A stretch of 64,000 nt of DNA from Neobacillus rhizophilus (GTDB lineage: Bacteria; Bacillota; Bacilli; Bacillales; Cytobacillaceae). The position numbers and the translations under genes are program-made. This document shows positions 26,734-35,824 of the stretch, one piece after another. The stretch lies in assembly GCF_018343535.1 (NCBI RefSeq), contig NZ_JAGYPF010000001.1:496001-560000 (forward strand), read 5' to 3'. Below the pieces are notes generated by a model. It had not been told where the DNA came from. It saw nothing but the letters and a program-made list of their open reading frames with translations, and searched no databases. Within the stretch, counting starts at the first letter, position 1, and the number at the start of each line of letters is the position of its first letter.

Positions 26734-26757
26734 GGACCAATAAAGGTCCCTGTTTTT
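26734..26757 (+). terminator. Hairpin with T-run beside IS copy A
   Basis: GGGACC-AATAAA-GGTCCC followed by TGTTTTT. Oriented for + strand termination, perhaps the original terminator of the gene at 25698 before the IS separated them. Confidence 0.6.
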
Positions 26758-27586
26758 ATTGTTTCGTTATTTTTGAAGGATTATTAATTTTATATAACAC
26801 TGGCACTTCGACAGTGAACTCCTCCGCCGCGTCCTTCCCTTTTGCAAGTTTTTTTGCGGCAACCTTCCCATCGAACTCGAGAATATCCCCAGGGGCAAGC
26901 TCAAATTTTTTCAGTGTTTTGCTGTGGCTGCACCAGGCTAGTCCAAAGGCGAGAGGATTTTCCTGGACGATTTGGACATTTTCAAGGACAACGACTTCAT
27001 CATTTTCTTCGTTAAACGCGTTGTAGGTCAGGGCGAATTGCTTCACAGTGGCTGTAAAATGCACTTTATCTGCAGGCAGCTCTATTTTAGGCGCCTTTTC
27101 CTTTTTAGGTTTAGCCTCTTTTACTTTTGCCGGTTTGGCCGGCCCGGCTTGGGAGTTGATTTCCTTTGTTTCTGCTTTACTCTCCAGATCAATTTTTGCA
27201 GATTCCTCCTGACTAACTGCGGTATCTGCTTCCTCTACCTTCACATCCCGATCCTCAAGCGTAAGCATGCTTTCCTTCCCGAAACTTGCCTGCTGCATTT
27301 CCTTTAAATAAGCCGGGTGAATACAGCTAAGGTTTCCATCTGAAAATTCTATTACAAGGGTGTAGTTTTGATTTCCGTACATTTCATAGCCTTTTATGCT
27401 TACCAAGCATTGAAATCCTCTGTCCTTATACCAAAATTCTTTTTTGGCTGCTGACAACCCCCATTCCTTCAGCTTCCCTTTAAAATCCTCTTCGCTTTGA
27501 AAGCTCTCATATTCTCCCATTGGCGGTATGTATTGGGTTGGCTTCTTTTTCGTCAATTGAGACTGCTGTGCTGCCAAATATTGCAC
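26756..27586 (-). CDS. Hypothetical protein with charged linker and C-terminal beta-rich domain
   Basis: 276 residues. N-terminal globular part (residues ~20-105, FKGKLKEWGLSAAKKEFWYKD, IKGYEMYGNQNYTLVIEF), a low-complexity Lys/Glu/Ala/Pro linker (~115-175) and a C-terminal domain (~178-270) of alternating beta strands that could be an OB- or barrel-like fold. No membrane segment. The GTG at 27586 has GGAAGG only 2 bases away. A TTG three codons in (27577) has better spacing (10) and may be the true start. No recognised family. Confidence 0.65.
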   Translation of the reverse strand: MQYLAAQQSQLTKKKPTQYIPPMGEYESFQSEEDFKGKLKEWGLSAAKKEFWYKDRGFQCLVSIKGYEMYGNQNYTLVIEFSDGNLSCIHPAYLKEMQQASFGKESMLTLEDRDVKVEEADTAVSQEESAKIDLESKAETKEINSQAGPAKPAKVKEAKPKKEKAPKIELPADKVHFTATVKQFALTYNAFNEENDEVVVLENVQIVQENPLAFGLAWCSHSKTLKKFELAPGDILEFDGKVAAKKLAKGKDAAEEFTVEVPVLYKINNPSKITKQ

Positions 27587-27749
27587 GTCCTTCCATTCTG
27601 ATTTGTATTTTTATTATAGCATGTTCTTCTTGACTGGCCTAAAAACGGCGAAAGTGATGATGGGTTTATTTTTTAAAAAATACTTAGTGCAACGAAGATT
27701 TTTGGATGTATAATAGCTTTGTATATTTAAAGATGAACGGTGGAGACAG

Positions 27750-28964
27750 ATGCGTACTTACAATGAAAAAATCAGCATATATCATGGAATGGTGTCGACT
27801 GTTGCGACAAACTTGGCAAGCAATTATTTTCCCATCTTTGCCATTTCCATTCTTGGGGCGAGCAATTATCAGGTCGGATTAATCAGTTCTCTGCCGCCGC
27901 TTGTCGCCCTCATTATGACCATTCCTGCTGCCGTTATCTTAAATCGGTTGGAAGAGCAAAAGAAAACCGTTGCCTTGTCCGTTCTATGGGCAAGGGTATT
28001 GTTTTTACTGCTCATTGGTGTGGTTTATTTGCAGTCATCCATGCAGGCATGGACATTTTTATTGATTATTGCCTTAATGAATGTTCCCGGTACCATTTCA
28101 AACGTAGGCTGGCAAACATTAATCAGCGGGATGATTTCCGAAGAACGAAGAGGTACATTTTTCAGCGACCGTAACCGGCTTTTAACCTTGGTAGGAATGG
28201 TAACAACACTGATTATCGGGATTGTCATGAAGAAAGAAACAGATAACGCGGCTGCATACCAGACCTTATTTTTTATAGCCTTTGGCTTTGGTGTACTGGA
28301 AGTTGTTTTCTTAATGAAGCATAAGGAAACGATACAGTTGAAACAGGTGAAGGAACCGAAGAATTCTTCGATGGATTGGTCAATTTTTAAGGACCGGGGC
28401 TATAAATGGTTTCTGATCGCTGCCCTGTGTTTTAATTTCACTTGGCAAATGGCTTGGGGACTGTTCAATATTTATAACGTAAAATATGCTCATGCCACGA
28501 TTCTGTGGATTAGTATTTTCTCTGTTGCGAATCAGCTAGTACAAATTTTTTCCTATCCGCTCTGGAAAAAATGGGCAGATCAAAAATCCAATACATTAAT
28601 GCTCGTGTGGGTGGCGGCTGGAATGGCTACTGCGCCTTTATTAAATGCTCTATCTACGAACCTTTATTATTTAACGTTTGTCAGCATGACTTCGGGTTTC
28701 TTTGTATCAGGGACCGTGCTGCTGTTGTTTAACCTATTACTCGAGCAATCACCGAAGGAAAAGAGAACCTATTGCATCACCACCTACAACGTTCTTCTTT
28801 CCTTCGTTGCCTTCATCGCACCGCAAATCGGCATCTGGCTGCTCGAAATCGGAGGCATCGTCAATGCCCTAAACATCAGCACCGTATTAAGATTCATTAG
28901 CGCCCTTGTCTTCCTGCTCATGTACATGAAATCCCTGAAAGTGTCAATGAAGGTATCACAATGA
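27750..28964 (+). CDS. Major facilitator superfamily transporter
   Basis: 404 residues, 12 hydrophobic segments. The N-terminus MRTYNEKISIYHGMVSTVATNLASNYFPIFAISILGASNYQVGL is of a Bacillus MFS group of unknown substrate. The helix 4-5 region has TLISGMISEERRGTFFSDRNR. ATG with GGTGGAGA upstream. A dispersed repeat fragment and a terminator follow it. Confidence 0.8.
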   Translation: MRTYNEKISIYHGMVSTVATNLASNYFPIFAISILGASNYQVGLISSLPPLVALIMTIPAAVILNRLEEQKKTVALSVLWARVLFLLLIGVVYLQSSMQAWTFLLIIALMNVPGTISNVGWQTLISGMISEERRGTFFSDRNRLLTLVGMVTTLIIGIVMKKETDNAAAYQTLFFIAFGFGVLEVVFLMKHKETIQLKQVKEPKNSSMDWSIFKDRGYKWFLIAALCFNFTWQMAWGLFNIYNVKYAHATILWISIFSVANQLVQIFSYPLWKKWADQKSNTLMLVWVAAGMATAPLLNALSTNLYYLTFVSMTSGFFVSGTVLLLFNLLLEQSPKEKRTYCITTYNVLLSFVAFIAPQIGIWLLEIGGIVNALNISTVLRFISALVFLLMYMKSLKVSMKVSQ

Positions 28965-28979
28965 TGTTGTTCTATGTAT

Positions 28980-29034
28980 GAAGGTGCCATGCACCAAGCG
29001 TGGACAAGGTCCTCCAGATACGGACACATAATAT
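28980..29034. repeat. Fragment of the dispersed GGTGCC/GTGGACA repeat
   Basis: GAAGGTGCCATGCACC followed by GCGTGGACAAGG, within 20 bp of the MFS stop codon. A degraded member of the family seen at 12443, 29924, 38324, 43900 and 50426. Confidence 0.45.
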
Positions 29035-29046
29035 GGAAATTATTCT

Positions 29047-29076
29047 TTAAAAGTTGGGGCTTTTATCCCAACTTTT
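29047..29076 (+). terminator. Terminator after the MFS gene
   Basis: AAAGTTGGG-GCTTTTAT-CCCAACTTTTT. Confidence 0.9.
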
Positions 29077-29133
29077 TGTTTTTAAAACTAGGCAGTGAAG
29101 AATTTATTTTAAGTGTCACAACTAGGGATTAAA

Positions 29134-29142
29134 CATAATGTA
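29134..29142 (+). promoter_or_regulatory. Sigma-K-like -10 element of tgl
   Basis: CATAATGTA matches CATANNNTA, 38 bp upstream of the tgl start codon. An AC at about 29119 is a possible but slightly too close -35. B. subtilis tgl is a late mother-cell (sigma-K) gene. Confidence 0.5.
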
Positions 29143-29179
29143 AAGGTAGGCTGATATCTGATTTCGGGGGGGAAAGAAT

Positions 29180-29917
29180 ATGATTCGTATAAATAATCAG
29201 GTTGTTAAGGCTGAGGAGCTTTATAAACAAATCTCCAACCAAGAACAGCGGAAAATTATAAAACAAATGACTGCTTATGAAGAGGTTTATTCGTATCAAA
29301 CCGTTGAGCAGCTTAAATTCGAACTGACTTTTCGGTCTAATACGATGAGAGCTGCCCGTGAACTGAACATAAGCGGCGCAATATTTACAACCTTTACCTA
29401 TGCAATCTGCAATAAAAAATATTGGGACCGGCTCGGCAACGGAGGGTTCCTACTAAAGCCAGGGGCAAGTCCTTCGACTGCCATTCTAGACATCTTAAAA
29501 AACGGAAAGCTATATGCATTTGAGTGTGCCACTGCTATAGCCATTGTATTATATATTGCTACTCTTTATTCAATTGGCAGAACACGATTTGATCTGCTGT
29601 TTGAACGCCTATATTTAATGGACTGGCAATTTGATGAGGATTTGCCGATATACCAAAAATTTGGTGATGATTATTTACCAGGAGATGCTCTTCATTTCAA
29701 CAATCCAGATTTCAGTCCAAAGGAACCTCATTGGAGAGCGGAAAATGTCATCTATTTTGGCGACGATCAATACTATGGCCACGGAATCGGTATCCGAAAC
29801 GCCAAAGTCATTATAGACTTCCTAAACAAAAAACGAAAACCCAGCCCCAACCACTCAGCATACCTGATGAACATGATCTCTCGCCCCAATTATTCATATT
29901 TTCTAACATATCAGTAA
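29180..29917 (+). CDS. tgl: Spore protein-glutamine gamma-glutamyltransferase (transglutaminase)
   Basis: 245 residues, the same length as B. subtilis Tgl. Catalytic Cys116 lies in LYAFECATAIAIV, preceded by Glu115. A second catalytic-type Glu188 lies in HWRAENVIYFG, and DDQYYGHGIGI follows. The enzyme forms epsilon-(gamma-glutamyl)lysine cross-links in spore coat proteins such as GerQ during late sporulation. ATG with a GGGGGG-rich ribosome binding site. A sigma-K-like -10 upstream supports mother-cell expression. A palindromic dispersed repeat begins 6 bases after the stop. Confidence 0.92.
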   Translation: MIRINNQVVKAEELYKQISNQEQRKIIKQMTAYEEVYSYQTVEQLKFELTFRSNTMRAARELNISGAIFTTFTYAICNKKYWDRLGNGGFLLKPGASPSTAILDILKNGKLYAFECATAIAIVLYIATLYSIGRTRFDLLFERLYLMDWQFDEDLPIYQKFGDDYLPGDALHFNNPDFSPKEPHWRAENVIYFGDDQYYGHGIGIRNAKVIIDFLNKKRKPSPNHSAYLMNMISRPNYSYFLTYQ

Positions 29918-29923
29918 TGGTTT

Positions 29924-29963
29924 CAGGCACCGCGCGTGGACATTTGTCCACTTACGGTGCCTG
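29924..29963. repeat. Dispersed repeat, best palindromic copy, behind tgl
   Basis: CAGGCACC ... GTGGACA-TT-TGTCCAC ... GGTGCCTG forms a 40-bp near-perfect hairpin 6 bp after the tgl stop. It may serve as the transcript end. Gives the clearest view of the repeat family. Confidence 0.75.
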
Positions 29964-30000
29964 AACATGACATCCTTAAAATTCTCAAGATTATTATCTA

Positions 30001-30999
30001 TTAAAAGTTAATGTAGGCATCTTCTGGTTTGATATCCTTATTGATAATTTTGGTATCCTTTAGCCATTTTGCGGCATGTTCCCAGACTACAGAATCCTGG
30101 TAGCCGAATGGTTTATCTCCTGCATCCATCAACGGCAGCAGAATTTCGAGGCTCTTCGTCTCGATGTCCTTTTCCAGTGGCGATGATTTGTCTTCATGCT
30201 TTAGTAGAATGGACAGCCCCTCTTCCGGATGGTTCGCAACATATTTTTGTCCATCTCTTATGGCGGCCATAAACTTCTTAAATACTTCAGGTTTTTCCTT
30301 TAACCCTTTTTCACTTCCTACCAGCACCAATTCATAATAGTCTGGTACACCATAATCTGCTGGATTTAATGTACGCATGGGGTGTCCCTCTTTATCAAGC
30401 AATAATTTCTCATGATTGATATAGCCGCCAATCAAGGCATCGGTTTTTTTCGTAGCCATAGCTGGAATCAAGTCCCAGCCGACATCGACCATTTTTATCT
30501 TTCCAGCATCTCCGCCATTTGCCTTTACCATCGTTTGAATGATCGCTTCATCCAATGGAATCGATGGATAGCCGATCGTCCGTCCAGCCAAATCCTTCGG
30601 TGATTGAATCGGGCTATCGGCTGCAACCATTAATTGGTTAAGCGGATGTCTAACGAGAGCAGCGAATGACCGAACAGGAATATCCTCTCCACGTGCTACC
30701 AATACCTGCGGCTGGTAACTGATCGCCATGTCAAATTTTCCAGCGGCCACAAGTTTTAAAGGATCGTTCGTGTCTGCAGGCATTTGAATGTCGACATCCA
30801 GTCCTTGTTTTTTGAAATACCCCTTTTCTTGTGCAGCAAAAAGAAACGAGTGAACGGCATTCGGATACCAGTCAAGCATCAAGCTGACTTTCTGAAGGCC
30901 CTCCTTTTTACTTGAGGACTTATTGTCCCCTGCCTTCCCGCATGCGCTAACCAACAGAAGCAGCAAACATACCATAATTAATAAACTTTTTTTCACCAT
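30001..30999 (-). CDS. thiY: Pyrimidine-precursor ABC transporter, substrate-binding lipoprotein ThiY
   Basis: 332 residues. Lipoprotein signal peptide with lipobox LVSAC, then an NMT1/THI5-like binding fold (VSLMLDWYPNAVHSFLFAAQEKGYFKKQG, GRTIGYPSIPLDEA, FKKFMAAIRDG). It captures formylaminopyrimidine, a breakdown product of thiamin, outside the cell. Last gene of the TPP-riboswitch-controlled ylmB-tenA-thiZXY operon, 19 bp after thiX. The gene order is the same as in the described Bacillus halodurans thiamin-salvage system. Confidence 0.92.
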   Translation of the reverse strand: MVKKSLLIMVCLLLLLVSACGKAGDNKSSSKKEGLQKVSLMLDWYPNAVHSFLFAAQEKGYFKKQGLDVDIQMPADTNDPLKLVAAGKFDMAISYQPQVLVARGEDIPVRSFAALVRHPLNQLMVAADSPIQSPKDLAGRTIGYPSIPLDEAIIQTMVKANGGDAGKIKMVDVGWDLIPAMATKKTDALIGGYINHEKLLLDKEGHPMRTLNPADYGVPDYYELVLVGSEKGLKEKPEVFKKFMAAIRDGQKYVANHPEEGLSILLKHEDKSSPLEKDIETKSLEILLPLMDAGDKPFGYQDSVVWEHAAKWLKDTKIINKDIKPEDAYINF

Positions 31000-31018
31000 A
31001 ATGACTTCCTTTCACCAA

Positions 31019-31786
31019 TTAACGAATCTTATTTTTTATTACATTTTTTTCTAGTAAGCTTATAAACAAAAACAACACAATTCCCATTAAAGAAAGCAGA
31101 AAAATAGCTGCAAAGACCGAATCTGACTGGAGATTCGAAGACATCCTCCGGCTAAAATAGCCCAGCCCTTCACTTGCCCCCAGCCACTCTCCGATAGTGG
31201 CGCCGACGACACAATAAACCACCGCCATCTTCAAACCGGACATGATGGGTGGCAAGGCCATCGGAACCTGCACCTTTTTAAAAATAGTCCAGCGTCCGGC
31301 CCCCATTGTTAACAGTAACTCACGATATTCGCTTCCGCCCGTCTTCAACCCGTCATAAGTACTTACAACGATTGGGAAAAAGGCAACCAAAATCGTCACC
31401 GCTACCTTGCTCCAAATGGTATAACCGAACCACATGATAAAAATCGGCGATATGGCAATCATCGGGATCGTTTGCGAGATGATTAGAAAAGGATAAAGCA
31501 CTTTTTCTAATATCCTAGAAAAATGCATACCAACGCCTAAAAACAGCCCTCCTATAAGCGAAAGTCCAAAGCCAATCAAAACCTCTAAGAATGTCGCCGG
31601 TAAATGCTCGCCCAAAAGAATCTCACGATTATTCACAAGTGCCTCGCCGATTGCCATAGGTGCAGGCAGAATAAATGAAGGCACCATTCCAGCTTCAACT
31701 ACCCACTGCCAAATACTGATTAAACAAATGGCCGTCAGCAAAAACAAACCGTATTCTCCGGCCCACCTTTTCCATTTACTTTTCAT
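31019..31786 (-). CDS. thiX: Pyrimidine-precursor ABC transporter permease ThiX
   Basis: 255 residues, six helices, BPD-type permease with the EAA-like cytoplasmic loop (EYRELLLTMGAGRWTIFKKVQVPMALPPIMSGLKMA). It forms the membrane channel for ThiY-delivered formylaminopyrimidine. It overlaps thiZ by 11 bp, so the two are translationally coupled. Confidence 0.92.
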   Translation of the reverse strand: MKSKWKRWAGEYGLFLLTAICLISIWQWVVEAGMVPSFILPAPMAIGEALVNNREILLGEHLPATFLEVLIGFGLSLIGGLFLGVGMHFSRILEKVLYPFLIISQTIPMIAISPIFIMWFGYTIWSKVAVTILVAFFPIVVSTYDGLKTGGSEYRELLLTMGAGRWTIFKKVQVPMALPPIMSGLKMAVVYCVVGATIGEWLGASEGLGYFSRRMSSNLQSDSVFAAIFLLSLMGIVLFLFISLLEKNVIKNKIR

Positions 31787-32513
31787 GCTGTATCAGCCGC
31801 TCCAATTCTTTACGCATCGAAATAAACTCTGGTTGATAAATAGATTCTGAGTTTCGTGGTCTTGGCAGGATGACCTTGTATTCCTGGATTCCTCTATTTT
31901 GAAGGAGAAGAATTCTATCGCTTAATAATATTGCCTCCTCGAGATCATGTGTTATGAACAGAACGGTCTTTTGAAGCTCACCCCATAGCCCCAATAACCA
32001 GCTATGCATTGTTCGTTTCGTTAATGAATCCAGTGCTCCAAACGGTTCATCCAACAATAAAAGTTCCCTGCCTGTCATAATGGTCCGTAAAAAGGCGACA
32101 CGCTGTTTCATTCCGCCTGATAATTCATCTGGATAAGCATTTTCATATTCCTCAAGGCCCAAGCGCGATAACCAAGCACGGATTTCGTGTGACTTTTCCC
32201 GCTTGTCCTCTTTCACGATTTCTAAGGGCAACAGCACGTTTTCTATTACCGTCCGCCAAGGCAGCAGTAAATCTTTTTGCGGCATATAGCCAACTTTTCC
32301 TAGTCTGCCTGAGGTTAGTTCCCCAGCAATTTGTATTTTTCCCTGGCCTGGTTTAAGCAGTCCGGTAATTAATTTAAAAAGTGTGCTTTTACCTGATCCG
32401 CTTGGGCCAATAAGCGAAACAAACTCCCCCGCCTTTAAATCGAGCGAAAGCTGTTGAAAAATCGGCCAAGCGTCCCTATCAAACCTATATGTTAAATCTT
32501 CGATGTGTAACAT
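31776..32513 (-). CDS. thiZ: Pyrimidine-precursor ABC transporter ATPase ThiZ
   Basis: 245 residues from the ATG at 32513. Walker [11 protein letters not shown]-loop GYMPQKDLLLPWRT, signature LSGGMKQR, Walker B LLLLDEPFGALD, H-loop ITHDLEEA. The frame opens at 32573 inside tenA, but those 20 residues are not family-like. The ATG at 32513 is 7 bp after the tenA stop, and tenA's own end supplies GGAGGAG. It powers uptake through ThiX. Confidence 0.92.
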   Translation of the reverse strand: MLHIEDLTYRFDRDAWPIFQQLSLDLKAGEFVSLIGPSGSGKSTLFKLITGLLKPGQGKIQIAGELTSGRLGKVGYMPQKDLLLPWRTVIENVLLPLEIVKEDKREKSHEIRAWLSRLGLEEYENAYPDELSGGMKQRVAFLRTIMTGRELLLLDEPFGALDSLTKRTMHSWLLGLWGELQKTVLFITHDLEEAILLSDRILLLQNRGIQEYKVILPRPRNSESIYQPEFISMRKELERLIQHEK

Positions 32514-32520
32514 AGTTGAA

Positions 32521-33192
32521 TTAGACAGGCCAATCTCCTCCCTCATAGACCATGTCCCAGAACATATACTCAAATCTGGATGTTATGAGAAAATGCTCTT
32601 CTAAAACCGCCAATTCTCGCTCTGGTTTTCCTTCCGTTAATTGGTCTAGCAAATCTATTAGCCAGATAGCCAGCGACCCAAATTCATCAGAAGAATACAT
32701 TTTGACCCAGTCGCCGTATAATAGATGATTGCTAGAGTTTTGATAGTTTTCTGCTAGCGTTTTGCCAATTTCCCAATAGCTCCACATACATGGCAGCAGG
32801 CTTGATATTAATTCCTCCAAGGAACCATTTTGAGCCACATTCAGCATGTAGCGGGTATAAGCTAAATTTATCGGAGTAGGTTCCGTGCCTTCAAGATCCT
32901 GTTCCGTAATTCCAAACCGTTTCGCATACTTGCGGTGCAGGTCCATTTCACCATTTAATGTTTCCTCTAAAAGCTTTGCAAAAGCCGCCATGGTCTCGAC
33001 ATCTCTCGCCTTCACCGTTCCAAACGCAAACAACTTTGAATAGTCAATAAGAAACACATAGTCCTGCTTCATATAGCGAATAAAAGATTCGACCGGGAGA
33101 TCACCACGTCCCAACCCGACTACGAATGGATGCTCATGTGTTTTCTCCCAAATACAGTTAACTTTTTCAAAAAGCCGTTCTGAAAATTTCAT
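32521..33192 (-). CDS. tenA: Aminopyrimidine aminohydrolase TenA (thiaminase II)
   Basis: 223 residues. Active-site Cys135 in LLPCMWSYWEIG matches B. subtilis Cys135 by number; D44 in MKQDYVFL and a late Glu (FEYMFWDM, ~208) also fit. It hydrolyses 4-amino-5-aminomethyl-2-methylpyrimidine to HMP in thiamin salvage. It lies 5 bp after the deformylase gene, whose product is its substrate. Confidence 0.94.
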   Translation of the reverse strand: MKFSERLFEKVNCIWEKTHEHPFVVGLGRGDLPVESFIRYMKQDYVFLIDYSKLFAFGTVKARDVETMAAFAKLLEETLNGEMDLHRKYAKRFGITEQDLEGTEPTPINLAYTRYMLNVAQNGSLEELISSLLPCMWSYWEIGKTLAENYQNSSNHLLYGDWVKMYSSDEFGSLAIWLIDLLDQLTEGKPERELAVLEEHFLITSRFEYMFWDMVYEGGDWPV

Positions 33193-33197
33193 TGGCT

Positions 33198-34487
33198 TTA
33201 CGCCTCCTTCTCTGTGTTACACCAGACAGCAATAAATTGTGCTAACACTTTTGTAAAGTCTAACAATTGCCGAATCTCGACCTTCTCATTAACAGCATGG
33301 GCATCCTCAAGTTTTCCCGGTCCAAAAATAACTGTCGGAATTCCTGCCCGGCCTAGCCAGCCAGCATCTGTTACCGTCGTTGACATATCCAGTAGAGGCT
33401 CTTTCATAAGCGTTTTTTCAAAGGAGCTTGCCAGCATTCGGGTTCCGGAATGGTCCAAATCAAGCTCTAAGGAAGGGAATATTTCACCACGATCGATTAT
33501 CATGGATTTACCGCCCCAAACAAATTCCGGTGGATTGTCACGAAGCCAGGGGTCCGCTGCTGCCACTGCACCAATATGCTGCTCAATTTCCTTTATAATC
33601 TCTTCGTAATCTTCATCTGGGTAGAAATGAACGGTTACCCACAAGGCACAGCGGTCGGCAACAAACGCAGCATGCCTTCCGCCCTCAATCACAGCAGGGT
33701 TAATTGTATTCATACCTGATGGAAAACCTTCGTAGCTTTTTGTCACAGCCCAGTGGCGTTCAAGCTCTTGAAGACCTTCGATGATTTTCACCATTTTTTC
33801 AATCGCACTGGCGCCGTTGACGCCTCCGCCGGCATGAATCAGCCTTCTTCTCATTCCATCATGATAGGTTTCTTTGCTTTGAATTGTTATCCAGCCGGTT
33901 ATGACGCCGCCCTGCCCTTGGATATGTAAATCGCTTGTGTCTACTACTACTGCGTAGTCAGCAGAATAGCCCCTTTCCAAACAAGCAAGCGTTCCTGCCT
34001 CGCCAACTTCTTCCCCGATAACAGACTGAAATTGCAAATCCCCTTTAAGCGGAACCCCAAGCTCTTTTAAAAGTTTAATAGCAATGAGGGATGCGGCAAT
34101 ACCTCCCTTCATATCGGCAACGCCCCGTCCATAAATATAAGGATCCTTGATTCTGGCAGAAAACGGGACAAGCCCCCATTCCTTCTCGTCGCCAACCTCA
34201 GCAACATCCACATGTCCATTGACAATTAAACTATTATATTGCTCAGAGGATTCACCCTTTAAAATTCCAACCACATTCGAATCCCCAGGATATACTTCCC
34301 ACATATCGATTTGAAATCCCATGTCTCCTAAATAGCTTTTAAGAAACTTCTGGATTTTCGTTGTATTGCGGGCCGGAGGACTTTCAGTCGGAAACGCAAT
34401 TAGGTCGCTCAAAAGTTTAAGCAGTTCGGCTTCCCTAGCTTCCACTTCTTGTCCAATCGTTTCTATTAAATTTTCCAGATCAGCCAT
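33198..34487 (-). CDS. ylmB: M20-family N-formyl-aminopyrimidine deformylase (YlmB-like)
   Basis: 429 residues of the M20/ArgE amidohydrolase fold. Metal ligands are in NGHVDVAE, GRGVADMKGG and GEEVGEAGT, with a C-terminal GPGKLEDAHAVNE. By context it removes the formyl group from N-formyl-4-amino-5-aminomethyl-2-methylpyrimidine to feed TenA. First gene after the second TPP riboswitch. Other M20 deacylases share this fold, so the substrate assignment rests on the operon. Confidence 0.88.
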   Translation of the reverse strand: MADLENLIETIGQEVEAREAELLKLLSDLIAFPTESPPARNTTKIQKFLKSYLGDMGFQIDMWEVYPGDSNVVGILKGESSEQYNSLIVNGHVDVAEVGDEKEWGLVPFSARIKDPYIYGRGVADMKGGIAASLIAIKLLKELGVPLKGDLQFQSVIGEEVGEAGTLACLERGYSADYAVVVDTSDLHIQGQGGVITGWITIQSKETYHDGMRRRLIHAGGGVNGASAIEKMVKIIEGLQELERHWAVTKSYEGFPSGMNTINPAVIEGGRHAAFVADRCALWVTVHFYPDEDYEEIIKEIEQHIGAVAAADPWLRDNPPEFVWGGKSMIIDRGEIFPSLELDLDHSGTRMLASSFEKTLMKEPLLDMSTTVTDAGWLGRAGIPTVIFGPGKLEDAHAVNEKVEIRQLLDFTKVLAQFIAVWCNTEKEA

Positions 34488-34527
34488 TCCTAAAGCCTCC
34501 TAAATTCATTCTAGGTTTTAAAACAAT

Positions 34528-34564
34528 AAAACCCACTCTTTATAGCAAAGGTAAGAGTGGGTTC
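34528..34564 (-). terminator. Riboswitch expression-platform terminator (ylmB operon)
   Basis: Minus strand AACCCACTCTT ... AAGAGTGGGTT followed by TTATTGTTTT. It lies between the TPP aptamer and the ylmB-like gene and is the likely off-state structure. Confidence 0.88.
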
Positions 34565-34570
34565 TGATCG

Positions 34571-34663
34571 TTCCACTTCCCTCCGCTGGTATCATCCAGT
34601 TCAGGTTCAAAGGGTTCGGAGCCGTGCCCCATCTCAAGCCTTTAAGGCTTCCCCCAGTGAAGT
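34571..34663 (-). ncRNA. TPP riboswitch (THI element) controlling ylmB-tenA-thiZXY
   Basis: Minus-strand aptamer with ACTGGGGG, GCTTGAGATGGGGC, CCCTTTGAACCTGA, ACTGGATGATACCAGCG and GGAGGGAAGTGG, all conserved THI-box segments in order. It is followed by an intrinsic terminator. The aptamer begins 2-3 bp after the thiW stop codon, so there is no space for a promoter between them. Confidence 0.95.
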
Positions 34664-34665
34664 TC

Positions 34666-35175
34666 CTATTTAGTTACGGTAATATTTTTCTCGCCAAGCG
34701 GCACTTTCTTCCTTAAGAAAATCGTTAAAATCACAAATCCAAGCAGTGCTCCGGCAAAGGAACTAAAAATAAATAATGGGATAAACCCGAATAGCGTTGC
34801 TTTCTGCCCGAGGATTAGGGTTGCAATAGGATAGGAAAGCAATGCTCCAAGAATTCCCGTCCCAATAACTTCTCCTATAACAGCAAAGTAGATTTTTCTA
34901 GTTTTCCAAAATAATAGTCCGGCTAGAAACGCCCCGACCATGCTTCCAGGAAACGCAAAAAGCGACCCCGTCCCCATCATATTCCGAAGCAGGGAAACAC
35001 AAAAGGCCTGGGCCACGGCATAATAAGGGCCCAACAGTACCCCAGAAAGGACATTTAAAAAATGCTGCATTGGAAAAACCTTTGTAAAGCCAATCGGAAT
35101 CACGACCAAATTACTTGAAAGAGTCCCCATCGCAATCATCATGGCAGTTAACGTAAGCTTATACGTTTTTTTCAT
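34666..35175 (-). CDS. thiW: ThiW, thiazole-precursor uptake protein (ECF S-component type)
   Basis: 169 residues, about five helices. The ThiW signature [21 protein letters not shown] is approximated by [21 protein letters not shown], with [20 protein letters not shown]. It is predicted to bind hydroxyethylthiazole in the membrane and to use a shared ECF energising module that is not in this window. It overlaps thiE by 17 bp and is the last gene before the internal riboswitch. Confidence 0.9.
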   Translation of the reverse strand: MKKTYKLTLTAMMIAMGTLSSNLVVIPIGFTKVFPMQHFLNVLSGVLLGPYYAVAQAFCVSLLRNMMGTGSLFAFPGSMVGAFLAGLLFWKTRKIYFAVIGEVIGTGILGALLSYPIATLILGQKATLFGFIPLFIFSSFAGALLGFVILTIFLRKKVPLGEKNITVTK

Positions 35176-35824
35176 GATTTCCTCTCTCCCCTACACTTTT
35201 TCGTAAAGCCTTTGCAGCTAAGAGCGGTGAATCGGCAAGGCTGATGGCGGTTATAACTGAAACGCCATCAGCTCCGGCTTCCACTACAGTTGCCGCATTT
35301 TCACTTGTAATCCCGCCAATTCCAACGATTGGTACAGCAATTCCTTGGCTTCGCAGTTCCTCGATAAGTGCAGTCCCTCTTGATGGCTTTGCATCGGCCT
35401 TCGTTTTTGTTGGAAATACCGGTCCAATTCCGAAATAATCGGCACCGGCACTAAGTGCTCCTTCTGCTTCCTCAGGAGTATGAACGGATACACCAAGAAT
35501 TTTACTATCGCCAATTTGACGCCTGACTGTTTCAGCCGGTTCATCCTCCTGACCGATATGAACCCCATCTGCGTTAAGCCTGATTGCTAGTTCAATATCA
35601 TCATTAACGATAAACGGAATTCTGTGTTCTTTGCATTGGCTTTGCAGTTTTTTCGCAAGAGCATATTTTTCTTCCCCGATTAAAGCCTCTTTGCCTTTTT
35701 CCCGAAATTGAAAAAAGGTAATTCCTCCGGCGATGGCTTCTTTCAATACCTCAATCGGGTCCTTCATGCAGTTTGCTGTTCCCATAATAAAATATACTTT
35801 CAATGCTTCGCGTAAGTTTATCAT
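35159..35824 (-). CDS. thiE: Thiamin-phosphate synthase ThiE
   Basis: 221 residues, TIM-barrel. FIMGTANC near the start, [59 protein letters not shown] and [11 protein letters not shown] are the family's substrate and phosphate-binding segments. It joins HMP-PP and HET-P to give thiamin phosphate. Overlaps the thiD stop by 4 bp. Confidence 0.95.
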   Translation of the reverse strand: MINLREALKVYFIMGTANCMKDPIEVLKEAIAGGITFFQFREKGKEALIGEEKYALAKKLQSQCKEHRIPFIVNDDIELAIRLNADGVHIGQEDEPAETVRRQIGDSKILGVSVHTPEEAEGALSAGADYFGIGPVFPTKTKADAKPSRGTALIEELRSQGIAVPIVGIGGITSENAATVVEAGADGVSVITAISLADSPLLAAKALRKSVGERGNHEKNV